Source: Calonectria ilicicola
Lineage: Eukaryota > Ascomycota > Sordariomycetes > Hypocreales > Nectriaceae
DNA length: 64,000 bases
NCBI GenBank assembly: GCA_020809705.1
Contig: CP085831.1
Location: 2,232,001-2,296,000, forward strand
Reading direction: 5' to 3'
Positions 24,121 to 34,552 of this stretch are shown one piece after another. Under the pieces are notes generated by a model, which was not told the origin of the DNA, did no database searches, and was given only the letters and a program-made list of their open reading frames with translations. The translations under genes and the position numbers were made by a program. Every line of letters begins with the position of its first letter. The first letter of the stretch is position 1.

Positions 24121-26683
24121 GACTCTGCTTTGTTGGCGACCTCAAAAGAAGATGAATTCGAGACTGCAGCTAGCTTTGCAGCATGGCGCAAGAAAGGCCA
24201 CGAGACGCTCGGCAATGTGTGGTGACTGCTCCACAAAGCTGAATCCTGAACCAAGCTTAGCTGTCGGACTGTCAAGACTGAATGAAGCCGATGGCGAAAC
24301 AACGTTGAACGATTTTATGAAAAGAAAGATTCAATTCTCAAACCCAGCGGGGAAGCCGTCTTCGCGTGACCCATGCGTGATCAATCAGTCCTGACTAAAG
24401 ACCCCAGAGACGTCACCGACCCTTTGATACACACGCTAAGACGGGCTTGTGCGGCTTCTGTTGCGGGGGAATTGCGGGGAACCGTCCTTGGCCCGAAACC
24501 CCCATGGCATACTGTCTTGCCCTGTGCCCCCTGAGCATACGGATCATGGACCGCTAAACTGTGCCGAGTGTGGTAGCAGGGATGCCCATGTCCACATAAA
24601 TCTCACAGAACTCTAAGACCTATCCTTATTTCGGCCTCGGCTAGGGGTCCCTTCCCCGGAGTAGCTCCTAATAGCTGGAAAAATGCGACCATGTAATAAT
24701 CTTGTGATTATTTATTCAAATTTTCACACTTTCTCCAGGTTCAGAACCGTTCTCTTTTGTCTTCATTTTTGCTAGCAACTCAAGGCTTTAGACTTTCGCT
24801 TCGGTGTTTCACGGGAGGCAGCAAGGTTGCAACGCAATCGCAGGGCGTCCGAGATCACGCACACTACTAAAGATGTCATTATATTGTTCTAGTATTATTT
24901 CGTTTAGAATTCTCTTATGATATTCCAGACTTGCGGAGAACCTGTTGAGAATTTCTGGGGCCTCTAGGGTGGAAACTACTGAGGGTTGGGGTTCTTTGCA
25001 CCGATTTCCCTTAGAGGCCCAGTAAGAAGTAGCTGAAGATATTTGGTCTCTGCTATAACATTTCCATATTGTGAATCTTAAACATATATTCAATTGATAC
25101 TGAAATGTTATTCTGCACCACCCCGACCGTGAGCCGGTGTAAACTATTCTCAGTGTTGTTTCGCCACCTCGTGATCACTACCAGCGTCAAATGATCATGA
25201 ACTGGCTAATTCCTAAATCCAAATTTAAATGCCTCTCCCTTGATTTAAACTTTGGCCTATCGTACTGTAGAGATTTCTTGAAACCTAGCCTCAGCAATAG
25301 ACTCTTGCAGTGGCATCAAAAGTTCCGCCGTTTTCAACCACCACAGCCTTTAAAGCTGGCGCAGATGATCTCTATAAACATTGAAAGCCTTTTCAGCAAA
25401 ATTAAACCTTCTACGAAAATAAAAAAATAGGTCTAGCTCGCTAATATCGGCGATGTAGGTGAAACCAACAAGCGTACAGCCTTCTTCGGGCACACGTAGT
25501 CGCAATATTTTTGGGGCTTTGGTTCCGAAGGCGAAGACGATTACACCTGCTATCCGTATGCTATGCGACCCAATACCGACGAGACCCTCTATTGCGGTAA
25601 AGAGTTTCGAGCCGTCTGGACTTGCGATCAATGTGAGGGATAGCGGATTAAACAGACCTGCTTCTGCACCTCACTTGGGAAATTTGCAGAAGTCTTTAGA
25701 CACTATTCCCGGAACCTTGGTCCTTTTCAGGAAGATTTTCTACAAATACTTCGTATTCTTTTTCATTCCTCGCATCAACATCGCTTCGAATCACGAGTAG
25801 TTTGTTCAAGTCTGGATGATTGAAACCCCTCTTTTTCGTTCAAGAGACTCTCTTAGAGTATTAAGGTTCTCTCAAAGATGTCCGAAGGGTTGTCGACAAT
25901 TCATCAGAGTCCAAGCCTGGATTTAGATGCCCTGGTTAAAGGACGGAGCTTTTTTTTTTGCTCATTGAATTTTCCTGTTTTTGGAAACCTGACCAGTCTT
26001 ATCACAAGCGTCGCCAGGGATGTAGGGGGCATTCTTTCTAGATAGAACCACGACGAAAGAACTTGCACCACAATGTTCAACACGCGTGAACTGAATGAGA
26101 TCCCGTTATATTTCTTTGGGTTTAATCCTTCGTTGAATCATGCGGAGAAATTCGCTACCAAGGAAGGGTTGGCACTGAATTTTAAAGGGTAGAATTACAT
26201 GTTGTCAATATGTGATAGGCTCGCCATGTTGCTGTAGACAATTTCCATAGCTTCCGCCTCGACTTTTACTGGCGAATTCCTGTGTTGAACCGAATGGGAA
26301 ATCTTTCTGAATCCGATGCAGCCATAAATGTGGTCTCTCAGATCGATGAGAGGCGGCGCCACTGAAGATCTTGGGTCGCCACAGGGGAAATACAGGTCCG
26401 TTGTGGCAAATTCGCTTGTTCCATTTAGCTAGTTTCTGATTAGCGTCGCGCGAGTTATGGAAAAAGTAGCTAGTTAGGGCTGGTCTTTCAATAGTTTTAT
26501 CGTCCGCCCCCTGACTAAAAGCTTGCACAATGGTCTAGACCCACGTAACGCTCAGCGCTAACATGGGAGAGTAAAATACATCAACCCAACAGCAGGACCT
26601 GCAATTCTGGATTTCTCCATTCGTTTTCCTGAAGGAAAACTGGCAAACTTTTGGTTTCGATCCCTCCCGTCGTTGCAACCGAT
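24121..26683. other. Gene-poor region upstream of the regulator
   Basis: Two GCGGGG boxes (24463-24468 and 24474-24479) lie about 350 bp before the regulator's start. A minus-strand frame at 25350-25631 has a protein-like segment (ASPDGSKLFTAIEGL) with an in-frame TGA upstream and no start. It may be a gene remnant of unknown type. Nothing else recognisable. Confidence 0.4.
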
Positions 26684-28259
26684 ATGATCCACAGCGCTCT
26701 TGTTCTTGCTGTGTTGGCGGCCAATGCCGCTGCTGGACCTTGCAGACCTGGCGGTCTGTCATCCAATGTTCAATCGACTACGATCGAGTCAAGTCAGACT
26801 TCCCGAATTGGGACTCAGTCGTCCATCACCGAATCTTCATCCGTCACCCCCTCCACAACAACAGACGCAACCTCTTCAACAAGCACTTCCGAACCCGTCG
26901 GTGAAGCGATAATCCTCCAGATTAACCCGCTCATTCGTCGTCTGTCAAAAAGAGACGCCCACTTCGTGGGTAACAACAATCCATCCGAATGTACATTCGC
27001 TTCCGTGTTCCATCTTGCCTCTAGTCAGCTTTTGTACGACGGAGTGCCCATTTACTATGCCGGTCAAGGGTACCAGGAGTTTATCGCTCAGGGTGAACCT
27101 TCGGCTGACGCCATTACAACTACCTTTTCTGTTGTTGAAGGCGAGCTTGAGTGGTCAAATGGCCGTTTCGGTGAGGCAGGGTTCTGCCAAGATGAGACCG
27201 ATGGAAAGGTCTACGTTACTTTCACGTCAGTGCCTAGTGGTTGCAACCCGGTTTCTCTTACGGCATACAAAGGCAGGATCAAAAGCTCCTTTAGCTTCAG
27301 TTTTTGGCTAACTTTACTGTGCAGCGGAAGAATGCCAAAATGGACAAATCGTTAGCCTTGAGACATCTAGTACCGTATTATCTGAGTCGACTGGGTCAAC
27401 TATATCGACCGGAAGTTTTACTACAACCGCCGAAACTACGGATACGACGGACACTTCTATTTTATCTACCACTACGACCTCCGCAGAGATTGAGAGTTCG
27501 ACTGCGTCCTCTTCAACTACGGACTTTTCAACTTCGGATACCGGAGAAGCTTCCACTTCAACTATCACAACGTCTACAGAGGCTGAAAGTTCAACCACAA
27601 GTTCAACTACTACTGAAGCTGCGGAAACTTCCATTTCCGATGTTGTAATCTCCACAGACACTTCCATAACTAGCTCAGACACAATCACGTCGGTTGCAAG
27701 CACCACTTCGAGCTCTGAGATAACAACTTCACTAGATGCCTGCGTAGAAGGTATTGGCGGGACAAGTGGCGAGCCTCCCCTGGCAAGTCGCTTATCGGAC
27801 TGTTCATCCTTATATACGGTTACCGTCAGCCCCTACACTTCGTAAGTAACATACGCATTCATTGGTAGAAGATCAGGCTGACAGTTCTGCAGAACTAGTA
27901 CCGTTTTCAAGCGTGGGATTGCTATGGTTATCCCTACAGCCTGGTACTATACCGCAGCCCCCGCGCTTAACACGTTTGCCGCTCGTGATGAAGGTGACCC
28001 CACTGCAACTACCATCCAGCCAACTGAGATTCCCGCGTATGCTACATATTGCGACACACCGGAAGCGTACTATGAAGCATGCTTTGAGGCTGGGGCCACC
28101 GGAACTACAACTACACTTCCAACTCCAACTACCACAGACGAAACAAGTGTTCCCAGCTGCCTCTTACGAAGAGCGGTGAAGAGGGGCGGTGAAGCTCTGG
28201 GTTTCGAGTTTGAGGAGAATTGGGATGCTTACGTGATGCCAGGGTATAGGATAATTTAA
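26684..28259 (+). CDS. Secreted Ser/Thr-rich protein with a DUF7908-like domain
   Basis: Three exons (26684-27272, 27325-27841, 27893-28259) give 490 residues. A signal peptide (MIHSALVLAVLAANAAAG) is followed by a short Ser/Thr tract, then a conserved globular region starting EAIILQINPLIRR and continuing with FVGNNNPSECTFASVFHLAS and PSGCNPVSLTAY, which I recognise as the DUF7908-type domain of fungal secreted proteins. About 130 residues of mucin-like Thr/Ser repeats follow, then a Cys-containing tail. The first intron appears to use a GC donor (AAAG|GCAGGA, 27273) with a good branch point and GCAG acceptor. No GT donor in this interval keeps the frame. It is likely a cell-wall or extracellular protein. 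Its place between the regulator and the oxidase may be coincidental. Confidence 0.75.
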
Positions 28260-28733
28260 AGTCAATTAAACTGTACATATGTATATGTGATTGAAAATAT
28301 TCTATAAGGACTGCTCTACCTTAATCATCTAAGAAATAAAATAATAATTATTATTCAAAACCTTAATTAATTATTTATATTTTACATCATAATACTGGGA
28401 TACTTTTGAAAGTCCTCTCAAAGAGCATTACGAAGCGAAAGTTCCAACGTGTTTTGCAAGATTTGTTCGGCAAAGGCACCAGTGTTCGACGGGCTCACAA
28501 ACAATACAATTCGTGTAAATTCCGTGCATCGTTAGATTTGGAATAAAAAGTGATCATTTAAAAAAGACTATGATGGTAGATGTAGATTCATTGGGATTTG
28601 TACCGAGTTATGCAAGATGAAAATAAAAATGGAAAGCTATGCCCACCTTCGCAAAACAAAAGCGGTTGTGCCCCTGCCCATGCTTGTTTAATTGTACAAG
28701 ATTTCCCTCCGATGTTCAAGTTAAACAACCACT
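28260..28733. other. Convergent intergenic spacer
   Basis: AT-rich spacer between the 3' ends of the gene at 26684-28259 and the oxidase at 28734-30772. Nothing recognisable. Confidence 0.5.
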
Positions 28734-30772
28734 TCATAGTCGGCTGTCGTTTTTACCTGTGGACTCCGGTGCTTGTTGCAAGTACTTATATTTCTTTGGC
28801 CAAATACCTTGCTTTCCAGGAGAAAGAATTCCATTCGGATCAAGAGAATCCTGTATGGCGTTTGTTAAAACAAGGATATGCAGCAGCTGAATGGCACAGA
28901 TGCTTACCTTGATTCTTTCCACGAATCGATGATAAGCATGATTGTTGAAGTTGTTGTGACTAGCGATCAAATCTAGGTTGGTAGATACAACCGTTAGAAT
29001 CATTATCTATTATATTGTGCCACTGCTTTGGTCAATACGTACCCATATGGTTCACATGTGCGCGATATTGGCCATATCCTCTTTTTGCACTTTCTTTATG
29101 CAGGGCGTGGAACAGCCGGTCCATTTTCTTTGTTTGCTCTGGGTCCTGTTGGTTATAGGTAAACATGTTGACCATGACGACATGGCGTTCATGCATGAAA
29201 AAGTCAATCATTGGTTCTAGCCCTGCCTCTCTGTAGTGTGCTTTGCTCGCGAGCACCCATTCAAGAACCATTTTCCCAGAATTTGGTATGAGAGGAGCGT
29301 AATCGCCGTGGGCTGCCTTTCCTTCACCACTGCGTGGAAGGACCCATTCAACGAGTGGGAGACTCATGAGGGACGGAATGCCGACCAAAAGAAGGCCATT
29401 TTCCTCCGGGACAGCCTTGTTGTCGAGAAGAGATCCATTCTCACCTTCGAACAGACTTCCATTAAGGGTGCCTGTGGGTACTTCCCGAGACACAATATCC
29501 TTTATCTCATCGAACTGCGCTTGAATGATCCTTTTAGGTCCATAGAGCCCCCATCGACCGGTCCAGTATCCTAAACCGTGCTCCTTTTTTAATTCATCGA
29601 GTCTCCATTCAGGGATCGGACCGGGGCCATCCCACCAATCAACTCGCTTTCCACGAATGCACAGTTGTTCGACAATGCTCATAAACCACACACAACCTGG
29701 GATGATGCCAGATTGACGCATGCGTCCCAAGGAATCTACCAAAGGAGCAAGGTCCTCCTCTTCAGGAACGGACAGGGTGCATTCCATGAAGGCTTGTGGT
29801 TGTGGTTGCATCATGATGCTGAGCTTAGTCACAACACCGAGATTACTCTGCAAAAATAATCCTTCGATAGAAGGGCCATAAGTGAACTTGGAGAGAAAGG
29901 CCGAGGGCGAACCATTGATACCGAATTGTCCTGTGCGCACCACATCACCATCAGCAAGCAAGACCTCGAGTCCTGCTATGTGCTGGTGATGATTAAAGTT
30001 GAGCCCAAATCCGGTACCTCGGTCTAGAGTCTTTTCGTGTTGATTCCCATTAGCGAAGCATCAACAGTAAAAGCAACGGGCTTACAGACATTACCAGTGA
30101 CACTACCCCAGCCCAGAGATGGGGTGCTCGGCCAAACCTTTTTCTTGTGTCGAATGCAGTAGTCAGAGAGATCCCCCCAAGTCACTCCTGGTTCAACAAC
30201 GGCATAGGAAAATTCGTCATTGACCTCAATAATTTTGTTCATCCGGTGAAGATCAAGGGCTACCGACCCATTGACTCTTGGCGCAGGGCCACCATAGCTG
30301 TTATAGTTAGCATTGAAGTAATTCAAAAGATTTACGGAACCTACCCCAAGTTCTTTCCTCTCGAGAATGTCCACAGCGGAATAGAATACTGGTTAGCGAT
30401 TTTGATAATGGAGCGAGCTTCTTCGACAGAAGCAGGGCTAGAGGAAAAAGAGAATGATAGTTAGTGCTATGATTCATACACCATAGAATTGGTTTGAATG
30501 TACCAGACTGCTGCGCTTGGCATCTTTCTTTTGGTTTCATCATTTTCCCAAATGTCGTATGGGTCAATGTAGTGCGCGAGGCCATCACCAACAAATACCT
30601 GCTCTTTACCAACCACTGCAGTGAATCCTTCTATGGCTTGCAAAAATGTAGGCTTGCTAACATTTGGTGGCAGAACGGATCTTATCGCGACTTTTGGGGG
30701 CGAAAAGGTTTTCTCGTGTGCCTGTTGGTAATCCGAGTTGAGATAAGTACCAGTTGGAACTTCAGAAGTCAT
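28734..30772 (-). CDS. Vanillyl-alcohol-oxidase-like FAD enzyme
   Basis: Six exons on the minus strand join cleanly from ATG 30772. The N-terminal PP-loop FAD domain is recognised by WTFSRGKNLGYGGPAPR, ALDLHRMNKIIEV, YAVVEPGVTWGDL and DRGTGFGLNFNHHQ. The oxidase domain includes LLADGDVVRTGQFG and ends with GYGQYRAHVNHMD and LDPNGILSPGKQGIWPKKY, a strong match to the VAO/4-cresol dehydrogenase group, including the Tyr-Arg pair that binds the phenolate. A His in HERHVVMV is a candidate for covalent FAD attachment. The family oxidises 4-alkylphenols and 4-hydroxybenzyl alcohols or ethers to aldehydes with H2O2 release. The intron between the SVTGN and TLDRGTG segments has a weak donor (GTCTGT), the only uncertain splice. 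Its promoter carries four CCCCAC/CCCCGC elements. Confidence 0.88.
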
Positions 30773-31076
30773 TTTGGCGACACAAATCCAGTAATACTTG
30801 TGACAAGGATCCAAGAATGGCCGGCTTGTGGCAAATGTTTCAATGCGTCTTGCTGTAGTAATTGAATTGAGACTTTGGCTTTGAATTGTTGTACGTATTG
30901 TTTACACTGACAAGAGGTTACGTTTATACGACAGGTCATGTGGAGAGATCCTATGGTACGTGCTATCCCACATTTTCAGTATCAGGCCGGAAAGGTCGCC
31001 CAGCAGCTAACGAAATCGAGTGGGTGTGTGGTAAATCAGAGGCGCTGTGTTTGGACCCTGCGCATCGCTGAGTTCA

Positions 31077-31221
31077 CCCCGCATTACCCCACGTTTACCT
31101 GAATGTGGGCCACAGCAGCCTCATGTCTACATTGAACTTCCATTTTGAATCATAGTGAGTAAATTCTGTATTGACATCTCCAGATGAAAGCCATTATGTG
31201 GAGATGGGTCAAAATGTGGGG
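31077..31221. promoter_or_regulatory. CCCCACRTT element cluster upstream of the oxidase
   Basis: CCCCGCATT (31077-31085), CCCCACGTT (31087-31095), AATGTGGGC (31102-31110) and AATGTGGGG (31213-31221) lie 305-450 bp upstream of the oxidase start. The first three fall within 34 bp, with the third in inverted orientation, a pattern expected of a regulator binding multiple sites. Confidence 0.55.
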
Positions 31222-31400
31222 GAGACGACACAGTACCATTCGCAAACTAGTGGTACTTGAAATAATTACGAAGGTCTAGGTTTTCGAAAGTCCAAATTTT
31301 AGACAGGGGGTGTATCGTAGCTTTTGGTGTTGAGTGGCTTCACAAAATGGCAAGACGTGGTAGCTTTATATATGTTATTTGCCCGTCCGCAGCCATCGAA

Positions 31401-31431
31401 TTCCGGTACTACAGTGGTTGATCACAACCAC
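31401..31431 (+). repeat. Partial degenerate copy of the tRNA 5' half, with a hairpin
   Basis: The stretch beginning TTCCGGTACTACAGTGGTT closely mirrors the tRNA's own TTCCGTAGTATAGTGGTC, about 37 bp downstream. Its end forms a 7-bp hairpin, GTGGTTG-ATCA-CAACCAC (31414-31431). It lacks the anticodon and T arms, so it is not a tRNA gene. Confidence 0.5.
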
Positions 31432-31434
31432 CAA

Positions 31435-31506
31435 TCTTCCGTAGTATAGTGGTCAGTATGCAAGCTTGTCACGCTTGAGACCCGGGTTCAATTCCCGGCG
31501 GGAGAG
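31435..31506 (+). tRNA. tRNA-Asp (GTC)
   Basis: The 72-nt sequence folds as a full cloverleaf: acceptor arms TCTTCCG and CGGGAGA (one G-T pair), D-arm with AGTGG loop, anticodon stem CAAGC/GCTTG around TTGTCAC with GTC as anticodon, T-arm CCGGG-TTCAATT-CCCGG, discriminator G. The B box GGTTCAATTCC is intact. No intron. It stands between the oxidase and the esterase of the putative aromatic cluster. Confidence 0.95.
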
Positions 31507-31535
31507 TCGCCAACTGTACACACAATACAGTTCAA

Positions 31536-31542
31536 TTTTTTT
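31536..31542 (+). terminator. Pol III termination T-run after tRNA-Asp
   Basis: A run of seven T residues 30 bases after the tRNA end. A second, longer run follows at about 31556-31564. Confidence 0.6.
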
Positions 31543-32184
31543 GGATTACTTTTGATTTTTTTTTTACACGATTGCGAATATTTGCGTTTGGCTGGCATTC
31601 TTGCATTCATGCTTGCACGGAGAATCTCAATTCGTCCGCCCACTTTAGATTGTGTGCAAATAGTTCATTGATGGCCCCACCATGGATTCTTTGGCTGATG
31701 TGCGAAATATTTTTTTTTAGCGCTGTACCGTGGTTTAGCTATTGCCGCAAATACGGCGCGCGATGATCCAAGCCACCGTACAGAACATCAGTTCAGTGCA
31801 TACAGAGGCTGCATGTTGATTCAGAACGTAGCACACCCCACCCTAATCAACCATTTTTTGACAAATTAGTCCTTCAAAAACTCCTATCAACTAATGTTTG
31901 AACTGTGAGCTACCGATTCTTAGAATCACATTGTGTTGAGAATTGTAATCCCGCCCCAGGCTATTGGACGAAGAGCGTGACAATGGCATGTGGGTTCCAC
32001 CTTTTCTATCGGCGAAGGATTCTTGTTTTACAATCAAGTTAGTCGCCATTTGACTTCTACCAAGCTTCGTATACAGCATATATTTGGCTATTAAGCCTAC
32101 ATTGGCGACAATTAGAATGCTTTATTCAGCAACTGAGTTCAAATTGTCTCTGGCGGAAACCTCTTCTACATAGGGATCTGACAT
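31543..32184. other. Intergenic spacer between tRNA-Asp and the esterase 3' end
   Basis: No gene recognised. Confidence 0.45.
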
Positions 32185-34097
32185 CTATTGAGCAACAAAG
32201 CTGGCAAACGCCAAAGCAAGCCGATCATGTCCAATTCGCCTTCCAATTTCGGTCATCGTAGATCTTCTCCCAGTGTTGTCACTAGACAGGTCACGCACGA
32301 TCGTAGATGACGGCTCGTTCATATGTGGATCCCACGAGGAGGGACCAAATACTTTGGCAGCCTGCTCAATGCCACTGCAACGCGGCCATGGGGATTCTCC
32401 ATACATGAACTTGAAAACATCGTTCGCAAATCCTTTTGCTGCTTCCTTCATTGCCGTAGGAAGGTCGTCATTGAAGTTTTGGAAAAGCAAAATCACATCC
32501 ATGATGTGAGTAGCCTCTCCTTGAAACATACCAGACCAAGGATTTCGCTCATTCATAAAGAAAAGATAACAGTTTTCGTTCCAGCCTCGGGCAAAGGAAA
32601 CAGTAGCGGCATGATAACATATATCATTGACAAAAGCCAACCATGCTTTAAACGCGGTTTCGTCATCGGTGGAGTTGGTGGTAAATCCATAAGCTTCCAG
32701 AAGCTCTTCTACTTCGGGGTTTTCTTTTCCCAGCGTCTTTTGTAAATGATCAGGAAACCTTTGCGAAATACCAGGCTTAACATGTGCCATGAAAATAGCC
32801 ATACTAGATGCCTGCACATTTGACTCAGTCCACATCACCAATAAAATACTGTAGAGACTGTTGACCAGGCGGAATGAAAGGACTTACATCAAATTGACAA
32901 TCTCCTACCATCAATCCTTTTAGCCATTGCTTGCCAGGAATTTTAGTTGACGATGGGTCAGCCACCATGGAGTAAGTGGGTGAAAAGGTAACAAGACCGT
33001 CGTCTACCATTGGCCTGTATGGCAAAGGTGGAGAAAGTTTTGAAATAATCTCCTCAGACGAAATCGTGAGCAAACTGTCGATTCGCTCTGATGGAGGTTT
33101 ATTCTCGAGCCCCAGTGCCCCAACTGCTTTTTCATAGACCCACTCCTGATACTCTGCATCAGATGCTGGCATCAGTAATGACGACCCTCCAGTCATCAGA
33201 GCTCGTGCAAAGAGCGGCTCTTCAGACTGAAGATGAAGTCCTAGATTCACTAAAGGCGAGTTAGATACAAGCAGAGGAGAACCAATAACTCGGGCATTTA
33301 CCTGCGCCCGTGCTCTCACCGGCTACAGTAATCTCATCTGCGGCTCCACCGAATCCCGAAATGTGCTTATGCAACCAACTGAACGCGACACGCTGATCTC
33401 GGAGTTGGTTGTTCGGTTTATAACCCGCCGAACGAAGCTCAGCAGAAGTCAAGTATCCAGGAAGTCCTAATCGGAAACTAGTGAATGTTAGCCGACAAAG
33501 TTTGGTATCACGGAGCGTTAAAATGATCCGCTGGATTATGCCAATGATGAACCGCAGTAGAAGTAATGATCAGGACTTACTTGATTGAAACGCCAATTAT
33601 TGGAGTTTTGTTATCGGCAGATAGTTTAACAAGCCTCGCCAAGTCATATTGAGGCCATGAGCTGGCTCCGCTAACGAAGCCGCCTCCGTGAAGCCAAACA
33701 AACACTGGCAAACTATTCTCCTTGGGCAGCTTACCATCAATCTTTGGCACCCAAATGTTGAGATTCAAGGCATCTAAGTCTGATTTAAGAGTCAAGGGCT
33801 CGGTTAGAGATTGTTGCATTAATGTCATCTCCAGTTGGAAAGCGCCAATAGGGTGAGGGGATACAGGACTATAGCATGTCTTTGTTAATTGGGGATCGAT
33901 AATCAACACTGAATTATCACTCTTACCCGAAATCCGTTGCATCCAAAGGGTCAGTATATTGACCAAAGATTTGTGGCTCCGACAACCGATCCATGAGGGC
34001 ACCATATGGTATCCCTCTGAAAGAAGCCACGTCGCCATCACGGCCTACAACATTCCCTAATTGAGGATGACGGATTCTGATTTCATTCCAAGACATT
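32185..34097 (-). CDS. Type-B carboxylesterase
   Basis: Five exons on the minus strand, all phase-consistent from ATG 34097. The alpha/beta-hydrolase core shows VFVWLHGGGFVSG (oxyanion hole), FRLGLPGYLT, NNQLRDQRVAFSWLHKHI and the nucleophile elbow TVAGESTGA. The elbow is GESTGA where most fungal type-B esterases have GESAGG; the catalytic Ser is kept. A C-terminal His-containing segment (EATHIMDVILLFQN) occupies the usual position of the catalytic His. There is no signal peptide (MSWNEIRIRHPQLGN), so it should act inside the cell. It shares a 455-bp divergent promoter with the FAD monooxygenase, suggesting joint control. A plausible role is hydrolysis of an aromatic ester feeding the oxidase or monooxygenase. 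That role is inferred from context only. Confidence 0.88.
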
Positions 34098-34323
34098 TTG
34101 TCTAATATTTTGAGGAAGTGGAATATGCTAGGTTCGATTAATCTTGTGTTAAAAAAAACCTGTTATATCTATGATACATACCATCAACACAATTCAAGAG
34201 TGAAAGCCCATCACTTATAATAATTCGTAATTTACTAAGCAATGTAGAATAAAACAGAGTTTGACCCCTCTTAATACAGAGTATTAAAGCTCATTGAGTG
34301 GATATGTGACAGCGTCACTCCCG

Positions 34324-34416
34324 TACGTGGGGTATTTATGTGGGGTATTTTTGGGAGGTCAAGATGGACATCACTCGATGATTGATTGTTCATCTCGAAA
34401 GTCGCCCTGTGTGGGG
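34324..34416. promoter_or_regulatory. GTGGGG elements in the divergent esterase/monooxygenase promoter
   Basis: TACGTGGGG (34324-34332), TATGTGGGG (34337-34345) and TGTGTGGGG (34408-34416) lie between the divergent starts at 34097 and 34553. The first two are 13 bp apart, near one helical turn, and both continue with GTATTT. They vary from the AAYGTGGGG form only in the first bases. Confidence 0.5.
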
Positions 34417-34552
34417 CATCAGGAAAACAGGCTTGGGACAGATTTTAAAAAGAGGCCACTGACAGGAAATATTGCAACCATTCAACAAGTCATTCTGTGT
34501 CTGAAAGAAAATAAACCAGTATCTACGCCACTACTCTATCATATTGCCAATC

